DNA from: an uncultured Brachyspira sp.
GTDB taxonomy: Bacteria; Spirochaetota; Brachyspiria; Brachyspirales; Brachyspiraceae
Length of the DNA stretch: 30,440 bases
NCBI RefSeq assembly: GCF_934747485.1
Contig: NZ_CAKVGN010000036.1
Span: 1-30,440 of the forward strand
Direction: 5' to 3'
Shown here: positions 8,215 to 17,283 of the stretch, one piece after another
Layout: each line of letters begins with the position of its first letter
Position numbering within the stretch: position 1 is the stretch's first letter
Made by a program: the position numbers and the translations under genes
Notes under the pieces: model-generated
What the model saw: only the letters and a program-made list of their open reading frames with translations
Database searches by the model: none
Told to the model about the DNA's origin: nothing

Positions 8215-8988
8215 ATGGATAAATCTTGGGAAATTAATGAAAAAGAATGTTTTTTATATTTAACTAATAATCATGGAAATAAATTTATTTTAGAAGGTTT
8301 ACATAATTCTAACATTTCAGATATAAAAGTAAAAAATAAAAATTTTTATATAGAAGTAAAATCAATTAAATCACAATGCGGACAATTTGTAGTTTTAGAA
8401 GAAAATAATGAATTTATTTATTCTAATAAAAATAAAACGTCAATAAACAAATATTCTGATTGCATAATAACATATATGAATAATAATTTTCATTTATTTA
8501 CTAACGTAACATCTAAACCTATTGATATAATATTAGATACTAATATTTTTTATTCTTGGGTTAAAAATTTTTATAAACTAAAAAATGTAAAATATTTTAT
8601 TACTAAAGTTAATTCTAATAATTATATTATAATTCCTCTAGATAATATTGATAATTATTTTAATATAAGTGCTTGTTATAGAGTTAAAAAAAGCGGATCT
8701 TCAAATATAACTAAAAATAACTTTGATGAAATAAAATCACTATTAAATAATATAGATTTTACATTTGTAGAAAAAAAAGGAAAAATATTTATAAAAACTA
8801 AATATAATATAAATGAGAAGTTAAAAGGAGAGATATATACATATCAATTTAAATTAGTAGAGAAAGATTTATACAAAATAAGAAGATTATCAAATACAAA
8901 TAACCCAAATGTGATTTTTTCCATAGAATTAATAAAAAAAGAACAAGATGAAAATGATTTAAAATTATTTTTAGAAGATATAAAATAA
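8215..8988 (+). CDS. hhaIR: HhaI-like type II restriction endonuclease (predicted GCGC)
   Basis: A 257-aa protein that, from memory of the family, resembles R.HhaI (258 aa) along its length. The PD-(D/E)XK core is SDIKV with Asp36, then YIEVK with Glu47 and Lys49, followed by SQCGQFVV (53-60). A later block, YFNISACYRVKKSGS (about 154-168), matches the HhaI-specific FNVSCTYRIKKSGS region. It would cleave unmethylated GCGC. It converges on the methyltransferase gene with a 2-bp gap. There is no Shine-Dalgarno before the ATG and the gene is very AT-rich, both suggesting transfer. It appears intact. The endonuclease class is well supported; specificity follows from its partner. Confidence 0.88.
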   Translation: MDKSWEINEKECFLYLTNNHGNKFILEGLHNSNISDIKVKNKNFYIEVKSIKSQCGQFVVLEENNEFIYSNKNKTSINKYSDCIITYMNNNFHLFTNVTSKPIDIILDTNIFYSWVKNFYKLKNVKYFITKVNSNNYIIIPLDNIDNYFNISACYRVKKSGSSNITKNNFDEIKSLLNNIDFTFVEKKGKIFIKTKYNINEKLKGEIYTYQFKLVEKDLYKIRRLSNTNNPNVIFSIELIKKEQDENDLKLFLEDIK

Positions 8989-8990
8989 TA

Positions 8991-9965
8991 TTACGAAATA
9001 TGTTTCGCTATTTGTATTGCTATATATTGTAAAACATCTATAACAACAGAATTTCCAAATTGCTTGTATGCTTGATTTCTATTATTTATTATTTTAAAAC
9101 TATCTGGATATCCCATAATTCTTGCACATTCTCTTGGCATAAGTTTTCTATATTTACCATCTATAAAATATCCGCCTGTTTTGGAAAATACTCCACCTCC
9201 ATAAGCAGATAATGTTATAGCAACCCCCTTTGTGCTATATATTCTTTCGCCTTGACCACCTTTGTTCACTATACCTAATTTTATAGATTTGTTACTATAT
9301 TGATTATCTTTAGTATTTTTTATAACGATATCATCTCTATTAATATAAAAATTATTTGGTATTTGATTATTATCTAATAATAAATCTTCTAAATGCTTCA
9401 TCAATTTTACAGGTTCTGGAAATTTAAAATTTTTTATATTTAGATCATTTCTGAAACAAACTATATAAATTCTTTCTCTTTTTTGCGGTATGCCATAATC
9501 AGTGGCATTTAAAACTTTATAATAAAAACTATATCCCAATTTTTGTATTTCATTTTTAATAGTTAATAATGTTTTTCCATTATTATGACTAACTAAATTT
9601 TTTACATTTTCCATAAATATAATTTTTGTGTTTTTATGTTTTATTATTCTTATTATATCAAAAAATAGATTTCCTCTGTCATCATCAAACCCATTTTGTT
9701 TACCGCTTATTGAAAATGATTGACAAGGAAAACCCGCACATAATATATCATGATCTGGTATCAATCGCTCATCAACCTTTGTTATATCATCATCTGGAAT
9801 ATCACCAAAATTATCATAATATACTTCTTTTGCAAATTTATCCCATTCATTTGAATATACACATTTAGCACCAAGTGATTCTAATGCTATTCTAAATCCA
9901 CCTAATCCAGCAAATAAATCTATAAATGTTTTATTTTTTAATAATTTTTCTCTAATTTCTATCAT
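8991..9965 (-). CDS. hhaIM: HhaI-like DNA cytosine-5 methyltransferase (predicted GCGC)
   Basis: 324 aa, close to M.HhaI (327 aa) with nearly collinear residues. Motif I is DLFAGLGGFR (16-25). Motif IV is GFPCQSFS with catalytic Cys81. Motif VI is MENVKN with Glu119. Motif VIII is QKRERIYIV with Arg165. Motif IX is PRECARIMGYPDS and motif X is QFGNSVVIDVLQY. The target-recognition segment GIVNKGGQGERIYSTKG (231-247) is almost that of M.HhaI, including the Gln and Arg that contact the GCGC site. It modifies the inner cytosine, protecting against the convergent nuclease. No Shine-Dalgarno precedes the ATG; TTGGTA-17-TATAAC ends 8 bp before it, so the mRNA may be leaderless. Confidence 0.95.
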   Translation of the reverse strand: MIEIREKLLKNKTFIDLFAGLGGFRIALESLGAKCVYSNEWDKFAKEVYYDNFGDIPDDDITKVDERLIPDHDILCAGFPCQSFSISGKQNGFDDDRGNLFFDIIRIIKHKNTKIIFMENVKNLVSHNNGKTLLTIKNEIQKLGYSFYYKVLNATDYGIPQKRERIYIVCFRNDLNIKNFKFPEPVKLMKHLEDLLLDNNQIPNNFYINRDDIVIKNTKDNQYSNKSIKLGIVNKGGQGERIYSTKGVAITLSAYGGGVFSKTGGYFIDGKYRKLMPRECARIMGYPDSFKIINNRNQAYKQFGNSVVIDVLQYIAIQIAKHIS

Positions 9966-10153
9966 TTTATTTGGTTATAAATTATATTAGTTTTTTTACC
10001 AAGTTTAATATATTTATATTAAAAATCAAGATATTTAATTTTTAGTAGAATATAAATATAAAATTAATTAAAAATATCTTTAAAAGTTTTTTATTATTGT
10101 TATAATATTCTTTAGTAATCAAATTATATTATACAGCAATTAGAAGGAAATAT

Positions 10154-11995
10154 ATGGTCAACTTTTTTAAAAGCCAGTCTACAGAGGCAAGAAGAGATTT
10201 AATACTTCATGGTTCTATAACAAATACATTAATAATGCTTTCTATTCCAACGCTTATGATGGGCTTGGTGCAGTCAATGATGCCTCTTATGGACGGACTT
10301 TTTTTAAATAATGTTACAGGTACAATCATAGCAAGCAGCGTAAACTTTGCAGAGCCTATTATTAATATGATGACAGCACTATCGCAAGGTTTGGGTGTTG
10401 CGGCTATGGCAATAGTTGGACAGTATAATGGTATTGGAGATTTTAAAAATGCCAAAAAGATTTCCACACAGATAGTTGTTGCAGGAGTATTATTTGGTAT
10501 AGCTATGGGGCCAACTTTATATGTTGTAAGCATACTTGTTTCTATGAACTTACAGCCCGGCGTTAAAGAGAATGTTTTTCAATATTTGTCATTATATAGT
10601 TTTGTTATGCCTATGACTTTTATGGCTGCTATATATAATGGTCTTAAAAATGCAAGCGGTAAACCAGAAGCTACTTTTATAAGAATGGTTTTACTCCTTA
10701 TATTAAAGATTATATTCAATTTTGTTTATGTATATTTCTTGCATCTAAAAATTGTAGGAAGTGTTTTATCTTCATTTTCTACATATGGTATAGTTAGTAT
10801 TTGGATGTATTATGATTTGTTTATAAAAGAGAGCGATGATAAATTAAGTTTAAAAGATTTTAAATTTGATTTTACTATATTAAAAGAACTTATGGTTATA
10901 GGGGTTCCTTCTATGCTTACAACTTTTTTAAGCAATTTGGGATTCTTTTTAATAAACAGCGAAGTAGAAAAGTATGGAGCTGCTATACTTAATGGTCAGG
11001 GTATTGCTAATAATATAACTGCTGTTTGTTTTAATTTGCCTGCTGCTTTTGGTTCGGCTGTTACAACTATGGTGAGTATGAATATTGGTGCTAAATATGC
11101 TGATAAGGCTAGAAAGTCTTGTTATATGGGTATATTGATGAGTGCTATTACAGCTGTTTTGCTTATAATAATTATAATACCATTATCTCCGCATATTACT
11201 ATACTTTTTACGAGGGAAGTAGAGGATTTATATGTAGCTAATAGGTCTTTGCCTATATATGCTTTATCGGTTTTGGGCTTCGGTATTACAATGGTTGTGC
11301 AGGGAGCTTTGATTGGACTTGGAAGAACGAGGATACCGCTTTTTATAAGCATACTTAGAATATGGCTTCTTAGATATATTTTTATTTTAATTACTTCAAA
11401 ATATATTCAGTATTGGTCTGTATTTTGGGGCAATTTATTCTCTAATACTATGTCGGGCGTTATAGCACTTGTTATTTTATCAAGAGTGCCTTGGGTATCT
11501 GTTATTAACATGCAGACACAGAATATATTCATGCTTAGGGCAAAATTATTTGTCGATGAGCTTGGTGCAAGATTCTTCCCTAAAAATATTGGAAAGAGAA
11601 AAGATTATACATTAAAATTAAAAAATAAAATTAAAAATATTACAGACCCGGTTAAATTGTCAAAGTTCGAAAAAAGAGAAGAAGAAAGATTAAAAAGAAT
11701 GGAAGAGAGAGAAGAGCGAATAAGAGAGAGAGAAGAAAGGAGAGCAAAAGATGTTGCTGAGTGGAAAAGGCAGATTGAAGAGATAAAACAAAATAGAGAG
11801 AAGATGAATGAAGAACGCAGAAAATATAATGAAGAGAGGAAAAAAGAAAAAGAGGCTAAGAAAAGAGAGATATCTGAAAATGTAAGACTAAGAAGAGAGG
11901 CAAGGCATAAACTTAGAGAAGAGAGAAAAATTGAAAAAGAAAGAAAAATTGAAGAGAGAAGAAATTTAAAGAATAATAAAAATGAAGAATTATAA
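10154..11995 (+). CDS. MATE-family efflux transporter with a long charged C-terminal tail
   Basis: 613 aa. Residues 20-450 form a 12-helix MATE transporter (two MatE halves, about 25-185 and 245-405), an ion-coupled exporter of cationic or lipophilic compounds. Typical bits are IPTLMMGLVQSMMPLMDGLF (31-50) and GLGRTRIPLF in the second half. Residues 475-613 are an added cytoplasmic tail. From about 505 it is almost only Glu, Arg and Lys with heptad-like spacing, so a single long charged helix or coiled coil. MATE proteins usually end near 450-480 aa. AAGGAA precedes the ATG; a TATAAT lies at 10101-10106. The last 14 bp overlap ispD. Substrate unknown. Confidence 0.9.
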   Translation: MVNFFKSQSTEARRDLILHGSITNTLIMLSIPTLMMGLVQSMMPLMDGLFLNNVTGTIIASSVNFAEPIINMMTALSQGLGVAAMAIVGQYNGIGDFKNAKKISTQIVVAGVLFGIAMGPTLYVVSILVSMNLQPGVKENVFQYLSLYSFVMPMTFMAAIYNGLKNASGKPEATFIRMVLLLILKIIFNFVYVYFLHLKIVGSVLSSFSTYGIVSIWMYYDLFIKESDDKLSLKDFKFDFTILKELMVIGVPSMLTTFLSNLGFFLINSEVEKYGAAILNGQGIANNITAVCFNLPAAFGSAVTTMVSMNIGAKYADKARKSCYMGILMSAITAVLLIIIIIPLSPHITILFTREVEDLYVANRSLPIYALSVLGFGITMVVQGALIGLGRTRIPLFISILRIWLLRYIFILITSKYIQYWSVFWGNLFSNTMSGVIALVILSRVPWVSVINMQTQNIFMLRAKLFVDELGARFFPKNIGKRKDYTLKLKNKIKNITDPVKLSKFEKREEERLKRMEEREERIREREERRAKDVAEWKRQIEEIKQNREKMNEERRKYNEERKKEKEAKKREISENVRLRREARHKLREERKIEKERKIEERRNLKNNKNEEL

Positions 11996-12695
11996 TACAT
12001 TAATTTTGCTTATAGCGGGGCAGTCGAAAAGATTTGGCGGAAAAATAAAAAAACAATTTATCAAAGTTGATAATAAACCTATATTTATACATACTTTAAT
12101 CAATATGTTAAAGTTTAAATTTAATAATATTGTTTTAGTAAGTTCAAAAGATGAGATAAATAACATAAAAAAATATATAGAGAAAGAAGATTGTATAAGT
12201 AATACTATTAAAAAAATCTTTCATTATATAGAAGGCGGAAGTGAGAGAGTTTATTCGGTTTACAATGCAATTAAATATTTAAATGATAACAATATAAAAA
12301 CTGATTATGTATTTATTCATGACGGTGTAAGACCATTAGTAACTAAAAAGGAAATATTAAGCCTTTATAATTACATATTAAAAAATGATGCTGCAATACT
12401 CGCTTCTAAAGTAACAGACACTATAAAAAAAGTTGATGATAATAAAAATATCACAGAAACTATAGATAGAACCTATTTATACAGAGCAGCCACACCTCAA
12501 GCATTTAATTTTAATAAATACTTAAAAGCTATTAATAAATACATGAATGCAAAAAACAAAAAATTAGCAACAGATGATGCTGAAATATACAGTAAATACT
12601 CGGGAAAAGTTGGAATTATAGAATGTTCATCAAATAATATAAAAATAACAAATAAAGAAGATTTATCTATTTTTAAAAAACTAAAAGGGATATAA
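11982..12695 (+). CDS. ispD: 2-C-methyl-D-erythritol 4-phosphate cytidylyltransferase
   Basis: A 237-aa enzyme of the non-mevalonate isoprenoid pathway, joining CTP and MEP to give CDP-ME. The nucleotide-binding start is LLIAGQSKRFGGKIKKQF (9-26), a variant of the usual AAGxGxRMGxxxPKQF but keeping Arg17 and Lys24. Also present are GGSERVYSVYNAI (85-97), FIHDGVRPLV (111-120), TPQAF (171-175), TDDAE (197-201) and the closing NNIKIT (218-223). The ATG lies inside the MATE gene (14-bp overlap) with no strong ribosome site, which points to translational coupling. No ispF follows. Function is secure despite the divergent glycine loop. Confidence 0.92.
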   Translation: MKNYNTLILLIAGQSKRFGGKIKKQFIKVDNKPIFIHTLINMLKFKFNNIVLVSSKDEINNIKKYIEKEDCISNTIKKIFHYIEGGSERVYSVYNAIKYLNDNNIKTDYVFIHDGVRPLVTKKEILSLYNYILKNDAAILASKVTDTIKKVDDNKNITETIDRTYLYRAATPQAFNFNKYLKAINKYMNAKNKKLATDDAEIYSKYSGKVGIIECSSNNIKITNKEDLSIFKKLKGI

Positions 12696-12837
12696 TTTTG
12701 TATATTTAATATATATGTTTTTTGTATTATACAAGATATATTTTAATAAGTATATATCCGAAAATTTTATATAACAATTTTTGTTAAAATAGGTTATTAT
12801 ATTAGTTACTTTTATATAGCCTTACGGAGGTATATGA

Positions 12838-15800
12838 GTGCGTACTAAAAAGCACTCGCGTTTTAAACTTTATTTAGCTACTACCTTGATAGCTTTTCTA
12901 ATTCCGAGTTTGTTTAGTATTTCTTTTGTATTTTCAAATAAACAAAAATATTTAGATAATATAATATCCTATGTAAATAAAGTAGCTCCTATTAATATAC
13001 ATATAGAGGATATAAGTTTATCATTTAGATTAGAGATTATTCTTGACAATGTAAAGCTTTATTCCAAAGGCAATGATAAAGAGTTTGCAAGTATGGAGAG
13101 GGCTTTTTTGAAGTTTAATCCTTTAAGACTTTTTATAAAAAAAGATATATTTTATATGCTTAGCGACGTTGATGTTACTAAGGCTGATTTTTATCCTGAG
13201 TTTTTGGATACTTCCATTTTTCAATCTAACACCAATGCTAATACTGATTATAAAGAAATTATTAAAAATGTTACAGATATATTATTAGATAAAAGTATAA
13301 TTGTTAGAAATTTCAACACAAAAATAGAAGATAAAGAGGGAAATATATCTCAAGTTTCTATCACATCTCTTAATGGAAACTTTAGGTCATATAAATATTT
13401 TCTCACTTATAACTTAAATCTTCCAGATGAAACAGTTTTAAATTTTTCTACAGAAGTTAATCCTAATTTATCTTTTTTAACATGCATAATCAGTGCTAAA
13501 GACAGCGAAAGAGATTTATTTAAATATGATATAAATGCAACTAATAATAATGATTTTTTAGAATTAAATTTAAAAAACACAGAAAAAGATGATTTATTAA
13601 ATATTAATTATAACTATAATAAGAAAAAACTTAACTTTGAGCTTTTAGATGCCAATATAGATAAAAACACAGTTTATAAGTTTGTAAACATAGCATTAGA
13701 TACTCCTATAATATACAATGCAATAAAGCCTGATGATGATAATATAAAAATGATTAGTAATGCTATTAATCGTTTTGATTATGTAAATATTAATGCTTAT
13801 GGAAATTATGAGATTGATAAAGATATATATATTGATTTTGATATTAGTGCAAAAGACAAATTATTTAATTTATATGCTGATGCAAAAATTACTAATAACA
13901 ATTTAATATTATCTAATGTTAATATCAACGCTTTAGATGGCAGCATAGTTCTAAGCGGCATAGTTCCTTTAAATGACCCTGTTTCCAGTGTATTAAGTTT
14001 GAATGTTAATGAATTATCTGCTGGGGTTAATAGGCTCTCTGCTTCATTATCTTTAAAACCTATAAAAGTTAATGATGAAGAGATATCTTCGAGTTTTATA
14101 ATATCTGAATTATCTTATGAGAATGCCTTAAAATATCCTTTAAAATGGGTTGTAAGGTATATGAAAAAAGACAAATATATAAAAATGAATTTGAGCGGCA
14201 ACAAATATATAGACCCTTTTGATGTTGATATATCATTAGACAATACGAGGGCTGTATTAGTAGATGCTGACGGCATTATACCTCAGGAATTATTTGTTGT
14301 ATTTTTGGGAGGAAATCCTATTGATAATTTGTCTTCTCTAAATGTTAAATATAGTTTAAGCAATGCTTCATATACAGATGGAAAGGGAAATGTTCATGCA
14401 TTAAATGTATCTTCGCGAAAAATTTATACAGAGGAATATTTAATCAGAGTAGGTGCTTTAGCTTACAGGAATAAGGTAGAAATTAATGATATATTTTATA
14501 GGCTTTCAGAAGATGGGGGAATTAATGCTAATGCTGTTATAGAATACGATAAAAATTTTAATGTGAAAGCTAATGGAAACGTGAAAACTCCTATTGGTAA
14601 TTACAATTTGAATGGTTTTACCCTTACAGCTACTAACGGAAGCAGAATATTATATGCATCTACTGAAAACTCAGAAATAGTTGCAAATGGTTTTATAGCA
14701 ACTAATGGAGATTTTGAATTAAACATAGCAACACCTAATGAATTAAAGGTTAATGACATATCTTTTAATGCTGATGTATCTATAGACAATTATAGGAATA
14801 AGCCTTTATATTTGTATGGAGACATTAAATTTAATAAAAACATCTCTCCTGTTGTTGCTTTAAATACTCAATTTGAGCTTTCTAATACAAGCATAGTGTT
14901 TACAAATATAATAATGGATTATGGCGACAATAGGATATTTGGAGAGGGAATACTTTCTTCATCTGATGGGGTTAATAAGTTTACGGCTTTGCTTAAAGAC
15001 CCTAATAATAATGGAATGGTAGCTTTAGATGCTTCTATTAACCAAAATAATGTATTTGGAAAGCTTACTATATCTGATTTACCTTTTAATCTTACTACAG
15101 CTGACGGAATGTACGGTATAATTACTGCAAATGCTACTGTGATAGGGCTTCTTAACGACCCTGTTATATATTTAGATAAATTTAACATAAAAGATTTTGA
15201 AATTCTTGGAGACAGATATGATGTTTCTTTAACTGGCTATTATAAAACAGATGAAGTAGAGATAAAAAATGTTCTTATGAGTAAAACAGGCTCTATTGGT
15301 ATCGTTAAATCAAGAACATTTAAGAAAACCGGAGAACAATTAAAGATACCTTATGCTTACTTTTCAAAAGATTTGCATAACATGACTATAGAAGTTGATA
15401 AATTATTTTATTTGAGCACTTATTCAGGCACTATTAATTATAATATGCGTTCTTTAGCAGACGGAAGCAAAGAGTTTAGAATACAGACAACTCCTATAAC
15501 AATTAATAAAAGAAAGCTGCCTGAGTTTGGCACTATAATGAGATATAATGATGATTATATTACTTTTGAAAATAATAAAAGTCATGGTATATATGGAAGC
15601 ATTTCTAATATAGACGGTGTTAGTGCAACTTCGTTAAGATATGTTTATGATAATTATGATATTCTTAATATTGACGGCACTGTAAAAGATACTGGTAAGG
15701 AACAAGTTGATTTGCTTCTTACATCCGATAGACTTAATGTAGAAATATTTGAAATATTTAATGTATTATTTACAGAGATACAGTCATCTCCTACTAATTT

Positions 15801-17283
15801 TATGGTTGATAATAAACCTTATACTTTATATGCTAAGGTTCATGGACCTAAAGATGATATTGCAATCAATGGAAGATTTTTGGGTCATGGCAAGAAAGTA
15901 AAAATAGCATATTTCTCTGATGTATTCGACAGTACAGTTGTAGATTTTAATTTTGACGGAAACATGTTTAATGTAAATAATCTTACATTTACTTACAAGG
16001 GTAAAAAGAATTTATCTATTACAGGCGAAGCTGAGATATTCAAAAATAATATAAATTACATGGCTTTTGATTTGCTTTCATCAGACGAGCAATTAGGTCT
16101 TTTAAACGGTTCATTAGATCTTAATATTGTAAAAATAAAAGGGCCTTTGCATGTTGATTTACAAGTTGGAGGAAATATAGCAGAGCCGAGAATAGGCGGA
16201 ACATTAACTTTAATGAAAAGTGATGTTCAATTATCTATTAACCCTCAAAATACATATAAAGAGCATGTTTATGGAATGGCTAGTAAGATTTACTGGGATT
16301 TTGTTATAGAGGCTTGGCAGCAAGTAAGAGTAGCACATAATTTGGTTGGCGATGTTTATCTTGAAGACGGATCTAAAATGAGCGTATACAGCACATTAAG
16401 AGACGGATTAGAGTTAGAGGGTACTATTAATTTTGACAGAGGAAGTATTTATTATTTACAAAATGTGTATCAAATAGAAAATGGTACTTTAACTTTCCCT
16501 GATGTTAATAGCTATGACCCTATAATAGAAGCCACTGCTTTTACATATAAAAAATATTATCCGCCAAATGTTAGTGTTTCTGCTGATTCTTTAGAATATC
16601 AAAATTCAGGAGAGAGTGTTACACTTTATATGGAGATGAATGCGAGGGTTTCTCAATTATTAACCGACAGCACGGGCGGTATTTCTCCTGTAAGGTTCTA
16701 CACTATACCTTCGCTTGGACAGTATCAGGTTAATCAATTGGCAGGAATACCTCAGGGTACTTTTGGTAATAGAGAAAATCAAGTTTATGCCGAAAATTTC
16801 AACAGTATAAACTCTGCTAACAATATGAATAATGCCCAATTGCAGCAGCTTACTATGAATTATAGTGATTTAATATTGAGAAGTACAGTTTTAAGACCAG
16901 TTGAACGTTGGGTAAGGCAGTTTTTAGGTATAGATTATATTAACTTAAGTCCTACGGTGGTAAATAACCTATTGTTTGTTACGAATAACAATAATCTTAG
17001 TGCTTCTTCTGTTTGGGATAACACAAGCGTAGGTATAGGTAAGTATGTTTCTAAATATTTATATCTGAAATATGATGTTACTTACAGAGTTAATGATGCT
17101 TCAAGACCGAGCGAATTGGGAAGACCAGTAGATGCTTATTATTTTGACCATCAATTTGGGTTTGAAGTGTCTTTATTAAAAAATTACAGACTTGCAAATT
17201 TTGTATTTGAGTATAAAATAAACCCTTTCAATATAAAAGGAACAGGTCAAGACTTTAATATAGTTACACGGTGGAGATTTTAG
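12838..17283 (+). CDS. tamB: TamB-like outer-membrane biogenesis / lipid-transport protein
   Basis: 1481 aa. A single N-terminal membrane anchor (about 10-32) is followed by a very long periplasmic region of short beta-strands, the AsmA/TamB beta-taco fold. The C-terminal TamB domain (DUF490) is about residues 1130-1481, including GNIAEPRIGGTLTL, LEGTINFDRGSIYYLQ and EATAFTYKKYYPP, and ends in an aromatic RWRF. TamB proteins bridge inner and outer membranes for outer-membrane protein assembly and phospholipid transfer. The start is GTG 12838, 7 nt after GGAGG (12826-12830); the ATG at 12834 opens only a 4-codon frame. The stop overlaps the bamA start. In Borrelia the same tamB-bamA-skp order is known (BB0794-0796). 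Confidence 0.9.
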   Translation: MRTKKHSRFKLYLATTLIAFLIPSLFSISFVFSNKQKYLDNIISYVNKVAPINIHIEDISLSFRLEIILDNVKLYSKGNDKEFASMERAFLKFNPLRLFIKKDIFYMLSDVDVTKADFYPEFLDTSIFQSNTNANTDYKEIIKNVTDILLDKSIIVRNFNTKIEDKEGNISQVSITSLNGNFRSYKYFLTYNLNLPDETVLNFSTEVNPNLSFLTCIISAKDSERDLFKYDINATNNNDFLELNLKNTEKDDLLNINYNYNKKKLNFELLDANIDKNTVYKFVNIALDTPIIYNAIKPDDDNIKMISNAINRFDYVNINAYGNYEIDKDIYIDFDISAKDKLFNLYADAKITNNNLILSNVNINALDGSIVLSGIVPLNDPVSSVLSLNVNELSAGVNRLSASLSLKPIKVNDEEISSSFIISELSYENALKYPLKWVVRYMKKDKYIKMNLSGNKYIDPFDVDISLDNTRAVLVDADGIIPQELFVVFLGGNPIDNLSSLNVKYSLSNASYTDGKGNVHALNVSSRKIYTEEYLIRVGALAYRNKVEINDIFYRLSEDGGINANAVIEYDKNFNVKANGNVKTPIGNYNLNGFTLTATNGSRILYASTENSEIVANGFIATNGDFELNIATPNELKVNDISFNADVSIDNYRNKPLYLYGDIKFNKNISPVVALNTQFELSNTSIVFTNIIMDYGDNRIFGEGILSSSDGVNKFTALLKDPNNNGMVALDASINQNNVFGKLTISDLPFNLTTADGMYGIITANATVIGLLNDPVIYLDKFNIKDFEILGDRYDVSLTGYYKTDEVEIKNVLMSKTGSIGIVKSRTFKKTGEQLKIPYAYFSKDLHNMTIEVDKLFYLSTYSGTINYNMRSLADGSKEFRIQTTPITINKRKLPEFGTIMRYNDDYITFENNKSHGIYGSISNIDGVSATSLRYVYDNYDILNIDGTVKDTGKEQVDLLLTSDRLNVEIFEIFNVLFTEIQSSPTNFMVDNKPYTLYAKVHGPKDDIAINGRFLGHGKKVKIAYFSDVFDSTVVDFNFDGNMFNVNNLTFTYKGKKNLSITGEAEIFKNNINYMAFDLLSSDEQLGLLNGSLDLNIVKIKGPLHVDLQVGGNIAEPRIGGTLTLMKSDVQLSINPQNTYKEHVYGMASKIYWDFVIEAWQQVRVAHNLVGDVYLEDGSKMSVYSTLRDGLELEGTINFDRGSIYYLQNVYQIENGTLTFPDVNSYDPIIEATAFTYKKYYPPNVSVSADSLEYQNSGESVTLYMEMNARVSQLLTDSTGGISPVRFYTIPSLGQYQVNQLAGIPQGTFGNRENQVYAENFNSINSANNMNNAQLQQLTMNYSDLILRSTVLRPVERWVRQFLGIDYINLSPTVVNNLLFVTNNNNLSASSVWDNTSVGIGKYVSKYLYLKYDVTYRVNDASRPSELGRPVDAYYFDHQFGFEVSLLKNYRLANFVFEYKINPFNIKGTGQDFNIVTRWRF

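Noticed and set aside
11605..12000. A 131-codon minus-strand open frame rich in Ser and Leu opposite the MATE tail
   Set aside because: It is the mirror of the Glu/Arg/Lys-rich codons of the MATE tail and has no ribosome site or family resemblance.
12834..12848. ATG 12834 as the tamB start
   Set aside because: It is out of frame and stops after four codons.
17271..17282. GTG 17271 as the bamA start
   Set aside because: No ribosome site precedes it; GGAG at 17272-17275 serves GTG 17283.
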